A stretch of 64,000 bases of DNA from Malaya genurostris (GCF_030247185.1 NC_080571.1:210982880-211046879); one strand, 5' to 3'. Shown: positions 1 to 11,020, counted from the stretch's first letter. Numbers and translations are program-made. Notes: generated from the letters alone by a model not told the origin.

Positions 1-583
1 AGAGAGTGATAAGTTTTTGATCGTGAATATCTCCTATATTTTATTTCACATATACCAAATTTGCAAAAAAATTGCTTCTTTTCTGAGTGTATTGTATTAA
101 CATGTTAAATAATTGAACTCAATACTATATCAAGTGGTGATCGCTTGGAGTAGTGTGTTATGCTCAGGCACCAATCATACACTTATTCCTCATAAATGAC
201 ATTTGAGCATATTCGTTTCCATTCTAAAGCACAACACGAAGCTGATCATTCCGGTTTTTGCAGACACAACACCGTTTGTGCTGATCGACTCACCCTCGAA
301 ATACGCGTCTCACTAACAAAAAATACAACCTGTTGCTACAAATGGTTATTACAACTTTTAGACTTATCGCGAATGCGAATAGTAACTATAAAACGAGATT
401 TTGCGTTAAACTCAAATTTAGAGTAGGAGTTACTCAATATCATGATAACTACTCAATTTTTGACGTTTCCATGTATTATTTGAAAATGAGTAACTAGTAC
501 TCAAACTTTGAGTAACTTTTTCTAAGCGTGTACAATATTGAAATGCCATGCGAAACAGGGTTGCCATATGTACAGATTAATCT

Positions 584-584
<1 letters not shown>

Positions 585-619
<35 letters not shown>
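585..619. repeat. (ATT)n microsatellite
   Basis: About twelve uninterrupted TAT/ATT triplets. It is a simple repeat; the short reading frame across it (an isoleucine run) is not a gene. Confidence 0.95.
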
Positions 620-620
<1 letters not shown>

Positions 621-951
621 AATTACTCTTGCATACCGAAGATCGTCGATACATTTCAGACCAGGACATTGCAATTGTCTAGTACTGAAATTTCGTGAAG
701 AATTAGATATCTTCGAACTTCATAGCTTCAATAAAAATAAACAACAAATTTGTCGTACCTAGCCTCCAATATTAGCAAATTAAAAAGGAATTGTTTCAAG
801 TTTCGAATATATAGTTGTAGAATAGTAGCTGTGGAATGTAACTAATCTGTACTTTAATGTAGGTGCATCGCTTAAAACTCTATTAGTGAAAAAGGGGAAA
901 GCTTGCACAATTCATACAATCAATCAACTGACTGATATTCGGAAAAGTGAT

Positions 952-1022
952 AGGAGCGTGCCAGTTTTTTTCGTATTCACGACATCCAGTTATGTCTCTG
1001 ACATTACCCACCCGTCTTTTTT
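952..1022 (+). repeat. Dispersed repeat terminus (family shared with 16.65 kb)
   Basis: This block, with core TGACATTACCCACCC, reappears in reverse orientation at 16652-16722 at roughly 80% identity by eye. The upstream part (891-945, AAAGGGGAAAGCTTGCACAA-like) resembles 7081-7135. The family was recognised only by internal comparison; its class is unknown. Confidence 0.55.
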
Positions 1023-1916
1023 TTGATGAGAAATTTTATCACATTAATCTATCGTATGGATTGGACATTACATGGATTACAATGAACAATGGAAAAATAT
1101 TCAACTTTCACAAAGATTGAATGTCTGTGTGTTTGGCAGCCTTTTCGAGCAAATTTTATTTCGCTCTCCTTTTTCAGAATGCTATCAGGAAACCAAAGCG
1201 AAAAAATGGTGGATGCATTGAAACTGACTTTGTTTCACAGAAAAATACAAGACTTTATTTTTATCGCGATAACATATATGTTTTTATGTACTAATCGCAT
1301 CTAAACTAAATTATCTAGACTTTGTCACGGTAGATTTATGATACAAGCCTTCAAAGCCGAGATATTCGATGAACAAGTAGAGGTATGCATTTCCGAGCGT
1401 TCCAATTTTCAGCAGTTCTTCAGTCAGAAAAAAATACTACACGACCGCTAAACTCAATGAATCATTCTGAAAATTTCACAGAATATTCTCAACTAAATTT
1501 CGAAGACATTGTCAGGTGAGTTTTTCTATATTCTGCACCGTTTCCAAGAAAATTTAATTTGAAACGGAAAAATAGCAAAAACCCTACCACTTTACGGTAC
1601 TGTCCTCAGCCCTTAAGTCCTTAGCTAACAACTGATTAAGAAACTAAGTTGATTCATTTGATTAAAAAAAATTATTATCAATTTAGTACAACGATAAATT
1701 TTGGTCATTTCAAAAAAGGTGTTCAACAAATAAGACCATTGAAAATTCTCTGCGTTCTTTTAATGTTTAAATACTGATCAGCATACAGCGGGCTTTATAG
1801 GATGGGAGAGGAAGTTTTGTCCAACCTAATTTACGAAATTCAAATAATAAAAATGGTTTTTGAACTGATTCAATTCGATCTTCTCATGTGATTAAGTAAG
1901 GTGTCCAAACTAAGCT

Positions 1917-1939
1917 ACTTACCTTACCTTACCTTACCT
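1917..1939 (-). repeat. 3' tandem tail of the RTE element
   Basis: Four to five copies of the pentamer CTTAC (AAGGT-type on the element strand) sit directly beyond the last codons of the RTE ORF. RTE elements characteristically end in short tandem repeats rather than poly(A), so this marks the 3' terminus. Confidence 0.8.
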
Positions 1940-1944
1940 AACAG

Positions 1945-3240
1945 CTATAGGCCTGGGGTGTCCTTTGCTGTATCAAGCGTACGTCTCCACATAATTCGGT
2001 CCATGGCTGCTCGTCGCCAGCCACTCAAGGCACGGATGCTTCTGAGATCACCCTCCACTTGATCGATCCACCTTGCTCGCTGCTCTTCTCTTCTTCTTGT
2101 ACCAGTCGGATTAGATTCAAGAACCATTTTCACTGGGCTGTTCGACATCCTTATGGCATGCCCAGCCCACCGTAGACGTCCGGTTTTAGCTGTCCGTACG
2201 ATAGGTGGTTCTCCTAGCAGCTGTTGTAATTCGTGATTCATACGCCGTCTCCACGTTCCGTCTTCCATCTGCACTCTGCCATAGATCGTCCTCAGTACTT
2301 TTCTTTCGAAAACAGTGAGGGCGCGTTGGTCCTCTGCCAGCATAGTCCAGGTCTCGTGGCCATAGAGAACAACCGGTCTAATGAGCGTTTTGTAGATGGT
2401 CAATTTCGTGCGGTGGCGTACTTTTCTCGATCGGAGGGTTTTTCTGAGTCCAAAGTACGCACGATTCCCTGCCAAAATACGTCAATGAATTTCTCTGCTG
2501 GTGTCATTATCGGCGGTCACCAGTGAGCCCAAATATACGAACTCGTCAATCACCTCGATATCGTCACCGTCTATCAATATTCGTGGTGGGAGGCGTAGTG
2601 TTTCTTCTCTAGAGTCTCTTCCTCTCATGTATTTTGTTTTCGACGAATTTTTGGCCAGTCCGATACGCCTTGCTTCAGCTTTCAGTCCGTTGTAGGTTTT
2701 CGTCATCTTCTCAAGGTTACGTGTCACAATATCAATACCGTCAGCGAAGCCAATAAGTTGTACGGACTTTCGGAAGATCGTGCCACCCGTGTCGATCCTC
2801 GCTCTTCGAATCACACCTTCCAGGGCAATATTGAACAAGATACAAGAAAGTCCATCATCTTGACGTAGCCCTCTCCGAGATTCGAAGGGACTTGAGAGCG
2901 TCCCAGATACTCGGACGTATGGACATCACTCTATCCATCGTTGCTTTGACCAATCGCGTCAGTTTATCCGGGAAACCGTATTCGTGCATGATCTGCCATA
3001 GCTGTTCTCGATCGATTGTGTCGTATGCCGCTTTGAAGTCAATGATAGGTGAAGCGTCTGGAGTACTTGTCTTATCGCGAATATGTGATCCGTAGTGGCG
3101 CGGGCTCCAGTAAATCCCGCCTGGTACGGCCCTACGAATTCCTTAGCTATTGGTGATAGACGACGGCAAATGATTTGGGAGAGTACCTTGTAGGCGGCGT
3201 TCAGCAATGTGATTGCGTTGGTTGGTAAACGACTGGACAA
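1945..3240 (-). pseudogene. RTE reverse transcriptase, 3' segment (inactive)
   Basis: The reading runs from fingers/palm to the C-terminal domain. Visible in order: a NAITLLNAAYKVLS region near 3210; FVGPYQAGFTGARATTDHIF; FKAAYDTIDREQLW (motif A, with its aspartate) near 3040; GLRQDDGLSCILFNIALE (motif B) near 2830; then FADGIDIV near 2740, where the second catalytic aspartate of motif C (normally FADD) is glycine. The last 176 codons (2475-1945) form the usual RTE tail with RPVVLYGHETW, FERKVLRTIYG and RRLRWAGHAIRMS-like motifs. Frame changes occur near 2840-2960 and 2480. The motif-C change and frameshifts make it non-functional. It normally copies its own RNA at a nicked target in the nucleus. 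Confidence 0.88.
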
Positions 3241-3580
3241 TGCGCAATTCAGGCCCCAATGTGGTTCTTAGCCTCTTGTACAGTAACTCCTATCCCTACC
3301 TCCCCGCGACCGGCTGGGGTACGAGTAACCATAGCAAAGATCGGGTAACCAACCCCGGTGGGACCTTGGTCGTATGCTGACAGGGAAGGGGGGGCTTAGC
3401 TTCTCTTTACAGAGAGCGAGCCTACCCGAGCGTCTGTTCCCCATGTTGGGGCGGCTCGAAATAGTCTGTTTTCCATGTTAGGAGCGGCTGATTACCGTCC
3501 TTGTGTCAGTGTGGGACTCTAAACAGTGCTGACACGATGGCCCCCCGGCGGGACAGGAGGTTGGTGCAGGCCTAACAAGC
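3241..3580 (+). other. RTE 5' leader
   Basis: A GC-richer stretch than its surroundings that precedes the endonuclease frame of the plus-strand segment. It contains runs such as CCCCGCGACCGGCTGGGGT. I read it as the retrotransposon 5' untranslated region because of position and base composition. Its left edge is the inversion junction with the 3' segment. The 99-codon minus-strand frame over 3519-3818 is a shadow. Confidence 0.6.
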
Positions 3581-5295
3581 CGCCCGGAAAACACATGTTA
3601 CGTACGATCAAGAAAGAAATACGACTCGGAATAATCGGCAAAGACCTACGCGACGAACTAAGGACTACGATTGGAAGCTTGGCACATGGAACTGCAAATC
3701 GCTTGGCTTCCCAGGATACGACCGAATGCTGCATGATGAGCTTCAAATCCGCGGCTTCGATGTCGTAGCACTGCAGGAACTTTGTTGGACGGGACAGAAG
3801 GTGTGGAAAAGTGGGCATCGAGCGGCTACCTTCTACCAGAGCTGTGGCACAACCAACGTTCTAGGAACTGGATTTGTAGTGTTGGGCAAGATGCGCCAGC
3901 GCGTGATTGGGTGGCAGCCAATCAGTGATAGAATGTGCGTATTGAAGATCGAGGGCCGTTTCTTCAATTACAGCATCATCAACGTGCACTGCCCACATGA
4001 GACGAGACCCGATGACGAGAAGGAAGCATTCTACGCGCAGCTGGAACAAACCTACGACAGCTGTCCACGGCGGGATGTAAAACTCGTCATCGGCGACATG
4101 AATGCTCAGGTAGGCTGGGAGGCAATGTACAGGCCCATGATCGGGCTGGAGAGCCTGCACGCGGTAACAAACGACAATGGTCAACGATGCGTAAACTTTG
4201 CAGCCTCCCGAGGAATGGTAGTTCGAAGCACCTTCTTCCCCCGCAAAGATATCCACAAAGCCACCTGGAGATCACCACAGAATGAGAGGTGATCTCCAGG
4301 TGGCCGTGGAGATCAACACGGAAAATCAAATCGACCACGTTCTCATCGACGGGCGATTCTTCTCCGACGTCATCAATGTCCGCACTTACCGCAGTGCCAA
4401 TATTGATTCTGACCACTACCTTGTCGCGGTTTGTATACTCTCAAAACGCCGGGACTCAATCTCGAGCAGCTACGTAGCATTCGTACAGCAGAGGAATACG
4501 CGCAACAACTGCAGCTAGTGCTACCAACGGAAGAGCAGCTTGGCGCGGCGACTCTTGAAGACGGCTGGAGGAACATAAGGTCCGCCGTGAGTAGCACTGC
4601 TGCAACCGTTCTAGGTACGAGGTTATCGAATCGAGGAAATGACTGGTTTGACTGGTTTGGTCAGCAGTTGGTCGAAGAGAAGAATGCAGCAAGGGCGAGA
4701 ATGCTGCAACACCGCACTAGAGCGAACGTGGAACGATACAGACAGGCGCGAATCAGACAGAACACGGTTTTCCGGAAGAAAAAGCGTCACCAGGAAGACC
4801 AAGATCGCGAAGCGATGGAACAGCTGTACCGCGCAAATGACACACGGAAGTTCCATGAGAAGGTGAACCGCTCACGTAGAGGCTACACGCCACAGGCCGA
4901 AATGTGCAGAGATACCAGTGGTAACCTTCTCACGAACGAACGTGAGGTGATCGACAGGTGGAAGCAGTACTATGACGAGCATCTGAATGGCGAAGCATAA
5001 GATACAGAGAACGGTACAGGAATCAATCTGGGTGCACGCTCAGCCGACGACAAATTCCCAGCCCCTGATCTGTCGGAGATAAGTGAGGAGATCGGCAAGC
5101 TGAGGAACAACAAAGCCGCGGGCAATGACCAGTTACCAGGCGAGCTGCCCAAACATGGAGGAGAGGTACTGGCTAGAGCGCTGCACTGGATGATCTCTAA
5201 GATTTGGGAGGAGGAGATTCTACCGCAGAAATGGATGGATGGAGTGGCATGTCCTGTCTACAAAAAGGGCGATAAGCTCGACTGTTGCAATTATC
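3581..5295 (+). pseudogene. RTE ORF, endonuclease and start of RT (inactive)
   Basis: An AP-like endonuclease of the RTE clade. It starts at LGTWNCKSL (about 3683), then DVVALQELCWTGQ (glutamate), INVHCPHE, VIGDMNAQVG (Asp/Asn), QIDHVLIDGRFFSDV (near 4330) and DSDHYLV (near 4405). The linker and RT entry follow (EQLRSIRTAEEYAQQ; NKAAGNDQLPGELPKHGG; VYKKGDKLD), stopping at about 5295. Damage: the endonuclease is broken near 4265-4305 by a local inverted duplication, the frame changes near 4430, and there is a TAA at about 4998. No start codon can be chosen with confidence. Together with the minus-strand segment this accounts for nearly a whole RTE element. Confidence 0.87.
4261..4303. repeat. 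16-bp perfect inverted repeat inside the RTE endonuclease
   Basis: CCACCTGGAGATCACC at 4261-4276 pairs perfectly with 4288-4303, with an 11-nt loop. A related direct copy of GTGGAGATCAAC follows at about 4304. The surrounding protein (KATWRSP ... TENQIDHVL) is normally contiguous in RTE elements, so this looks like a local snap-back or templated insertion rather than functional structure. Confidence 0.8.
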
Positions 5296-5470
5296 TCAAC
5301 AAGCAGGTATGTGATATTTTGTGTGTATATGCACAAATTATGCACAAGCTAAGATTCATATGACCTCCGGTTCCGGAATTATACTCTGATTTCAAGAAAA
5401 ATTTCAATTCCGAACACTGAAAAAAAACGATCAAAATCATTTGAACTAGACATTTTTTTGTCGTGAATAC

Positions 5471-6246
5471 CTAAGACAAGACCTGACAACTGGCTTCTTA
5501 TTCTTCCTTCCGAATCATCCTTCTCGTCATTTTCGCCCTGTGGAATAAATACCAACGTATCGGCTACAGTGTAGCCATATTCACAGATTTTTTAACAACT
5601 CTGCTAGGAAAAAAATATTTATTTATAGACTCGGTTTTTGATTTGAAATAAACATGAAAATTGTTTTGGTGAATGCATTTCTTTATTATAAAAAAAATGC
5701 TTAAAAACAATTAATTGAGCTTTGATGACAAAACACGAACTATCTCATGTTGAACGCAAAATCGAATCCATTGTTGACGTATTACCGGATCTTTTGGAAA
5801 CCGGAAAAAGTCAGGCTTGGATAGAAATGCTTAGTGCGACCACAGTGTGGAACACAACAGTTCATTCTTCTCGTAAAATTATACACACTTTCGAGTTTAC
5901 ACTAATTTAACAAATCTTTTTTGGTTACAATTTAATTCACTAAAAAGAAGAACGACTTGATGCTTATTTTAATTACACAGTGCTGCCACTATAAACATTT
6001 ATTACAAATGAGATTGAAAAAAAGTGAAACATTCTCCGAAAATTTTCATTTTCATTGATGAGCTAAAATTATACATTTTAATAAACTTGTTTTCTGATTA
6101 TCTTTATACCTGGCATCATTGCTCGCGTACCCTGCAAAAGTTTTTTCTTTTCACAATGTGCAGTTAGCAACATCAAAATCAGCCAATCAGAAACTGGTCC
6201 ATTTTGGAACAAAAGCAGCCCCCCCAGATGTCAGGTCTTGTCTTAG
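5471..6246. mobile_element. Non-autonomous DNA transposon with 8-bp TSD (hAT-like)
   Basis: The terminal inverted repeats are CTAAGACAAGACCTGACA (18 bp exact, extending to about 23 bp with one mismatch), at 5471 and ending at 6246. They are flanked by the 8-bp duplication GTGAATAC (5463-5470 and 6247-6254). The duplication fits the hAT target pattern (T at position 2, A at position 7), but P-like or Merlin-like elements also make 8-bp duplications. The 776-bp interior encodes only a meaningless 62-codon frame, so it is non-autonomous. It split an older dispersed repeat that continues on both sides. Confidence 0.85.
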
Positions 6247-7140
6247 GTGAATACGACTTACTTTACTATGGGGCGTCTTTTCAAAATTAGCCATGTGGAA
6301 GAATGGGCAGAACTTAATCGTGAATATCTCGACTTGTATTAATTGCAGCAACATAATTCTTTCACTATTTCATCAAAAATATGATCAGGAATTTAGGATA
6401 ATATTTTGAACACTGTGGGATAACCATAAACGAATCAAAAATTAAGTTTTCTGAAAATTTTTAAACAACGCAGAAAACTGTTTACTTTTGCTTGGGTTTT
6501 TCGCGCAAGGACGACGATTTTGAGGTAGTCAGGCACATATCTTCAACTGAATGTTATAAAAGGGGAACCGTGGTCGAAAATCGTTCATTTCTTCTTGTGC
6601 TTTGGATGAAAGCAGACGTCGGGGCGAGAAAACGTATTCAAACAGCGGCAAAGGAGAGCGCCACCTTCTGCGTGGTTAAAAACCTCAAGCGATTGCATCA
6701 GCTGCTGATGGTTTGCATTGGAGAGAAAGAAAACAAAGAAACGAAAAGTGGACAACATTATATAAAATCAGGCGTTCTTATGGCTCTAAATGTTATCTAA
6801 AGAACTATTGAGATTACTTCTTTGAAATCGAAGGTAGAAATCATCAGTTTAGTGAAAATTCAAAATAATTTGATTTGCTTCTTTTGTACTTTTCGCTTTG
6901 CGAAAATCGTTCGAGATAAATGTTCCGAACTGTGCTAAATATAGTAGAGAATTCCACAATTTGGGCCTTCTAAAAGGCAGAAATGAATCCTGTACAGCAT
7001 CTTGATAGTTTCTTTCAATGAAATATGCAAATCCGAAATAAGATAATCGACGTCAAAAATCGTTGAAAATTTTAGCAATGAAAAGGGGGAAAGTTTCGCA
7101 ATTCACACAATCGACCAACTATCAATTCGATTTCGTAAGG
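6247..7140 (+). repeat. Dispersed repeat, diverged copy
   Basis: The stretch 6247-6460 (GTGAATACGACTTACTTTAC, then CAACATAATTCTTTC, then CACTGTGGGATAACCATAAA) aligns by eye with 16770-16930 read in reverse. The block at 7081-7135 resembles 891-945. This indicates an old dispersed repeat with no coding capacity. The 102-codon frame at 6492-6800 shows no recognisable motif and I do not accept it as a gene. Confidence 0.45.
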
Positions 7141-7508
7141 CTCAAATAAGGATTTCGATGTATTTGAAAATAGGCGAAAAAGTAATAGAAAAAAAAGTAA
7201 AAACTTAAACTAACAGCAAAGATCTTAAATTTTGAGTTGAACTCACGTAAATATTCAAAGTAATATTTTTTCATATTTTGAAAAAAAAATTACTCAAATT
7301 TCGATAGCTCAAAAATGAATAGATGATGGTGCTGATTGAAAGATATAGTTTTAGTTTTTATTCTTTGCAGATAGTTAGCGAGATGAATTGCTAGGAGTAC
7401 CGTAATAATCGAAAGAGGAAGCAAACAGAGATAATCTGTCATTTGTATTTAGGTCGTAATGAAAATTCTATACAGATTTCAAATCGTGTCAATTAGATAG
7501 ATCAGATA
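7141..7508. other. AT-rich gap
   Basis: No gene, RNA or clear repeat boundary seen. An ATAGATCAGATAGATAG microsatellite-like run sits just before the SINE and may be part of its 3' tail. Confidence 0.5.
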
Positions 7509-7510
7509 GA

Positions 7511-7655
7511 TAGTTTTTTTGTTTCGATTATAAAGGCCATTCACCTCTTCGGCCCACAAAAATTTTCTGACTCTATGTGCGGGGGGTTGGGAATCGAACC
7601 CAAGCGAGCAGCGTGCAAGGCATCGACTTACCCATCACGCTACTCCCGTCCCCAG
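7511..7655 (-). mobile_element. tRNA-derived SINE (minus strand)
   Basis: Read on the minus strand, the unit begins near 7655 with GGGGACGGGAGTAGCGTGAT. It contains an A-box-like TAGCGTGATGGGTA (7642-7629) and a B box GGGTTCGATTCCC (7601-7589), spaced as in a pol III tRNA promoter. It continues through a non-tRNA body to an A-rich end near 7511. The arrangement resembles tRNA-related mosquito SINEs such as Feilai. It is not a functional tRNA, because the cloverleaf arms are not maintained. Confidence 0.75.
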
Positions 7656-8699
7656 AGATTGATATTCTTTTTATATGTATAAATTTTAACTCTTGTACCA
7701 CCTTATTTCTAATGCTTACTAGATACTACGTTGTATAAGATATCAATGAATAGTATAGGCCAGCTGTAACTGTTTTGAGAATTGGATGCGAAATAGCTCA
7801 CGCATTTACATGATCTCAACTTCATTCAGTTCAATCCTCATGAATGTGTATTATTCAATTATTCAGCTTTGGGCTCATGAGATATGTTTATACACCTTAC
7901 ACCTGTATATCATTAGGCAACATATCATCACTAATCAGTTAAAATTCGCTTAGTTCCACGTCAAATTGTGCTTCTCGGAACCTGCGTAACGTGTCTGCAC
8001 AAAGTTAAGTGTGCGTTTTTCATTCTGCTTGTTCGGCAGCCCCGGTTATCAATTTCAGCAGCCTAATGATTCCTAATTGGATGCCGCAAGGTATAACCTG
8101 TTTAAATGCGGCGATTCTTTTAGAAGGACGCAAGAATTTTTAACGGCCGCAAGTTTGTAATTTGGTTCCGCACAAACTGCAAGAGTGAGGTTTTTTTTCC
8201 AGTCACCGGCTGGATCAATTTATTCAAATATTTTTTTTTCAACTTTGTCGTTTGCCTGTGATTGACGAGTGAAACGTTTTTTTGCCAATACTGGTTAAAC
8301 ACGCAATTTCAAATTAATTCTTCTCGAGTAACTTAAGGTTCCGAAATAGTTTTCAAAACGGGAGACCAATCGACAATTACCTTTTTATATTTTTACAGAA
8401 AAATGGAAGAAAAACCATGATTTGCTTTAGTAAGCAACGACCTGAAAACCATTTCTCTGGTCACAGAAAACCTCACGACAAGGAATACACAATACTTGCC
8501 GCCTGAGCTTATGTCATGTGAGTACTGTCTGCCGCAAATTCATACTTTTCCATAGTACATATGCATCTTTGAATCAGAGTCCACAAGGGAACTGCTGTAA
8601 ATGTTGTCTGGTTCGGGTTTTCCACCGCTCTGGAAATGACACTTGCACTGTACGTTACTGGATGTTGGTATTATTGCTTCTTCTTCGTCTGCAAATGTA
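7656..8699. other. AT-rich gap
   Basis: No coding region or mobile element recognised. The short frames at 8120-8302 and 8518-8700 lack motifs. Confidence 0.5.
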
Positions 8700-8707
8700 G
8701 TGCATGC

Positions 8708-9120
8708 TAGAGATGTGCGAAACAGCTCATATTGGTGAGCAGCTCCGAACCGATCAGCTCACCAAAATGAATCGATTCGATGTATCAGCTCATCAGCTCA
8801 TTTAGTTTGAACTGATAATTTATTTTGTGACCGGTTTTGCTTGTGCCGTGAGAGGTAAGAGTTCTTAATGATAATGTTTCATTTAATCCGTTGAAGAAGG
8901 ATAGATACTGGCATGGAAGAAATAACGAAACTTGGTGCAAACATTTCTTCTCGAAGATGCGTTCAGCTCGCATCTTTTTCCTCGCCTCCCAATGCGGCGA
9001 ACTGGGTAGCAAATGACTGAGCTGGTGAGCTGCGGTCTTTTTAAAAAGAGCTGTGAGCTGTCAGCTCACTTTTATGATTCGATTCATTGGAACAGCTCAG
9101 GAGCGAGTTGCCCATCTCTA
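8708..9120. mobile_element. hAT-type MITE with 8-bp TSD
   Basis: It starts TAGAGATGTGCGAA and ends TTGCCCATCTCTA, the TAGAGATGGGCAA-type terminus common in hAT elements. An exact 8-bp duplication GTGCATGC flanks it (8700-8707 and 9121-9128). Both ends are packed with subterminal CAGCTC/GAGCTG motifs, at least ten in 413 bp, which is typical of transposase-binding repeats in hAT elements. There is no coding capacity. Confidence 0.88.
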
Positions 9121-9128
9121 GTGCATGC

Positions 9129-10861
9129 TCCCCATTTGTATTTTTACTCGGCATCATCGAGCGTGGCTCAAATATAGACGTAAAAGCAAACCTTCTAAAT
9201 GCACATCGGTGCTGCTTTGGTCGAGTTCTGCCGAGGACAAGGGTGTAGGAAAATAAGGGTAGAGCGTTACTCTTTTCTGGTACCCACATAAATTCGCCAG
9301 CCGCATGCCATCTACCCAACCAGCCCATCAGCAGTGCTTGATCATAAGACTTCCTTTTTCATCATTATCATACTACAAGCGGTATGATGATGACGATGAT
9401 GGAACAAATAGGCAGAGCAAAGTGCCGGTGTCATGCTCGCGGGATGTCAGAATGTTGGTTAAAATAAGCGTCAGCGTTTCCTGGTTCCTCTGTTGAGTAG
9501 GGTTGATCAGGATCTTTGGAAAGCTTATCCCACGTGGACAAGAAAATGTAAAAGTATAAAAAGTGGTCAGGTTTTAAACAATTTAAGCTCTAACGCTTGG
9601 AAATATTTCCTTGCATTTTTATTCATTCATTTTTTAAACTTGGGCAAATAACCTAAGAGATAAAGCAAAAAGCAAAAAAGCTTGAAACATCTTAGCCGTA
9701 CCGCTAAGATGTACGTGCTGTTCGATTTCGCTACCGTTCGTTGAACCTGACTAAGGTACATGTACATTGCTTTGAGTAAAACGATCAAACGAAGATCACA
9801 GACTAACAGACAGGACACTCAAATTAGATTCTTCAATCATTTTAACGGTCATTTCGAATATTCCTTTATTTGGGACAGTACTCACATGTGTCATGATGGC
9901 GCCACGTTACCCTATCAAAAACATCCTGTCTGTCATCTAGACTGTGTTTATTTTTTCATTTACCAACAGAGTTGCCATTCATACAGAATTTCCTGTAATG
10001 TATTGATTTGTTTACGTCCATGCGAATTTCATGCAGGATACATATTTAATACATATTGCCAAAACTATATACATAATTGTGCCTACTTCTCATCCTCCAA
10101 CGGAATACAAAATCGAACCCGTTTTGTTACAATATTTACTTGCTTCTGGTCTGCCGCCACTTAATTTCGGGTGAAAACTACCAACACAATAAAAAATAGT
10201 CTTGATGAACAACGTTGAGTCAAATAAATGGTTATCTTCTCGAAAAAGTTAAATGTATTATCAACGTAATCCAATAATTTATTGTGTCGATTCATTCTCA
10301 AATATGTTGATGAAATCAGGCATCCCTGCAAGCAGCTGATCGGTGTTGACAAACGAGGGGAAACCAACTAGTAAAAAAAACTTGTACATAACACAAGGGG
10401 TGTACAGATAGTAAATAGTTCGCGCAGTACAATATAGGTGGAACTAGTGCATCACGAAAAATTATTTTTAAAAGAATTTACTCATACTGTCATGTCTGTT
10501 AGTCTGTGCGAAGATTTGAGAAACACACGCAATCAAGCCCCGAAGTTTGAGGGACAGTTTGCTAACCGGTCACATCTACGCACATTACTCCGTCGTACGA
10601 TTGTTTTTAGTGTTGTCCAAAACGTCATTTTGGGACTTTTTATCTTTAACAGTAATCTTTAGTAAACAGCTGTAGTAATGAACATCTTTGCAAAAGCTAC
10701 AGTTGTTGATTTGATACATAAAGACTTTTTATGTACTAAGTACATGTTGCGAATTATGAACAGTTATCATTGTTTTTGGTGATAGATTGCTGCTAGGTAG
10801 TAGCACTTTCCGTAGCGAACGGGTTGTTCACATAACTGATACGTCATTAGTTTTGGATGAA
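9129..10861. other. AT-rich gap, no recognisable gene
   Basis: Contains a short GATGATGACGATGATGG run near 9387 and several frames (the longest, 134 codons at 9760-10164) with no domain, signal peptide or repeat support. I see nothing further. Confidence 0.4.
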
Positions 10862-11020
10862 TCAAATTTCTCCGTATTGGAACATACCACTTCGAAATAA
10901 ATTCGGTCCTGCTTCTGGAGGTAGATCATGCACACGCATTTCTATTGCACTATCCTCTAAGTACATCGGTATGTTAGACTTCACGTTTTCATGCACTACA
11001 TAGTGTTTGTTGTTGCTGTC
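10862..11020 (-). pseudogene. Possible retroelement gag-like fragment
   Basis: A 52-codon open stretch on the minus strand reads through YVVHENVKSNIPMYLED, SAIEMRVHDLPPEAGPNLF and SGMFQYGEI, then a stop. The pattern (LED.A.EMR.HDLPP ... QYGE) resembles the N-terminal Gag of some insect non-LTR retroelements as I remember it, but that is not certain. An alternative is a small exon: ATTTGCAG precedes it and GTATGT follows AGTG near 10890. A weak DNA match including GCGTGTGCATGATCTACC lies at about 30303-30321. Confidence 0.35.

Larger units (their letters stand above)
1..1910. other. AT-rich intergenic DNA
   Basis: No gene is recognisable here. All reading frames are short and low in information. 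The stretch holds an (ATT)n run near 585-619. At about 890-1022 it holds a member of a dispersed repeat whose end, around 952-1022, matches 16652-16722 in the opposite orientation. Copies of the same family are described at 6.2-7.1 kb and 16.6-16.9 kb. Confidence 0.5.
1917..5295. mobile_element. RTE-clade non-LTR retrotransposon with inverted 5' segment
   Basis: The element has two parts in opposite orientation. The 3' part lies on the minus strand (3216 down to 1917) and carries RT and the C-terminal domain. It ends in a short tandem AAGGT-type tail (CTTAC repeats at 1917-1939 on the plus strand), as is usual for RTE 3' ends. The 5' part lies on the plus strand (about 3241-5295) and carries the 5' leader, endonuclease and start of RT. 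The two parts meet at their upstream ends. The 5' part stops, at its far end, almost exactly at the protein position where the 3' part begins. This is the structure expected from twin priming during target-primed reverse transcription. No clear target-site duplication was found by eye. Confidence 0.85.

Noticed and set aside
1917..1939. Telomere-like repeat
   Set aside because: The CTTAC pentamer differs from the insect TTAGG repeat and sits exactly at an RTE 3' end.
2233..2526. 97-codon plus-strand frame
   Set aside because: Lies opposite the RTE reverse transcriptase and is its antisense shadow.
3861..4416. Minus-strand frames of 131 and 109 codons
   Set aside because: Antisense shadows of the RTE endonuclease, which carries the recognisable motifs on the plus strand.
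9760..10164. 134-codon plus-strand frame
   Set aside because: AT-rich, biased to F/Y/H/C, no domain, no repeat or promoter support; expected by chance in a 64-kb window.
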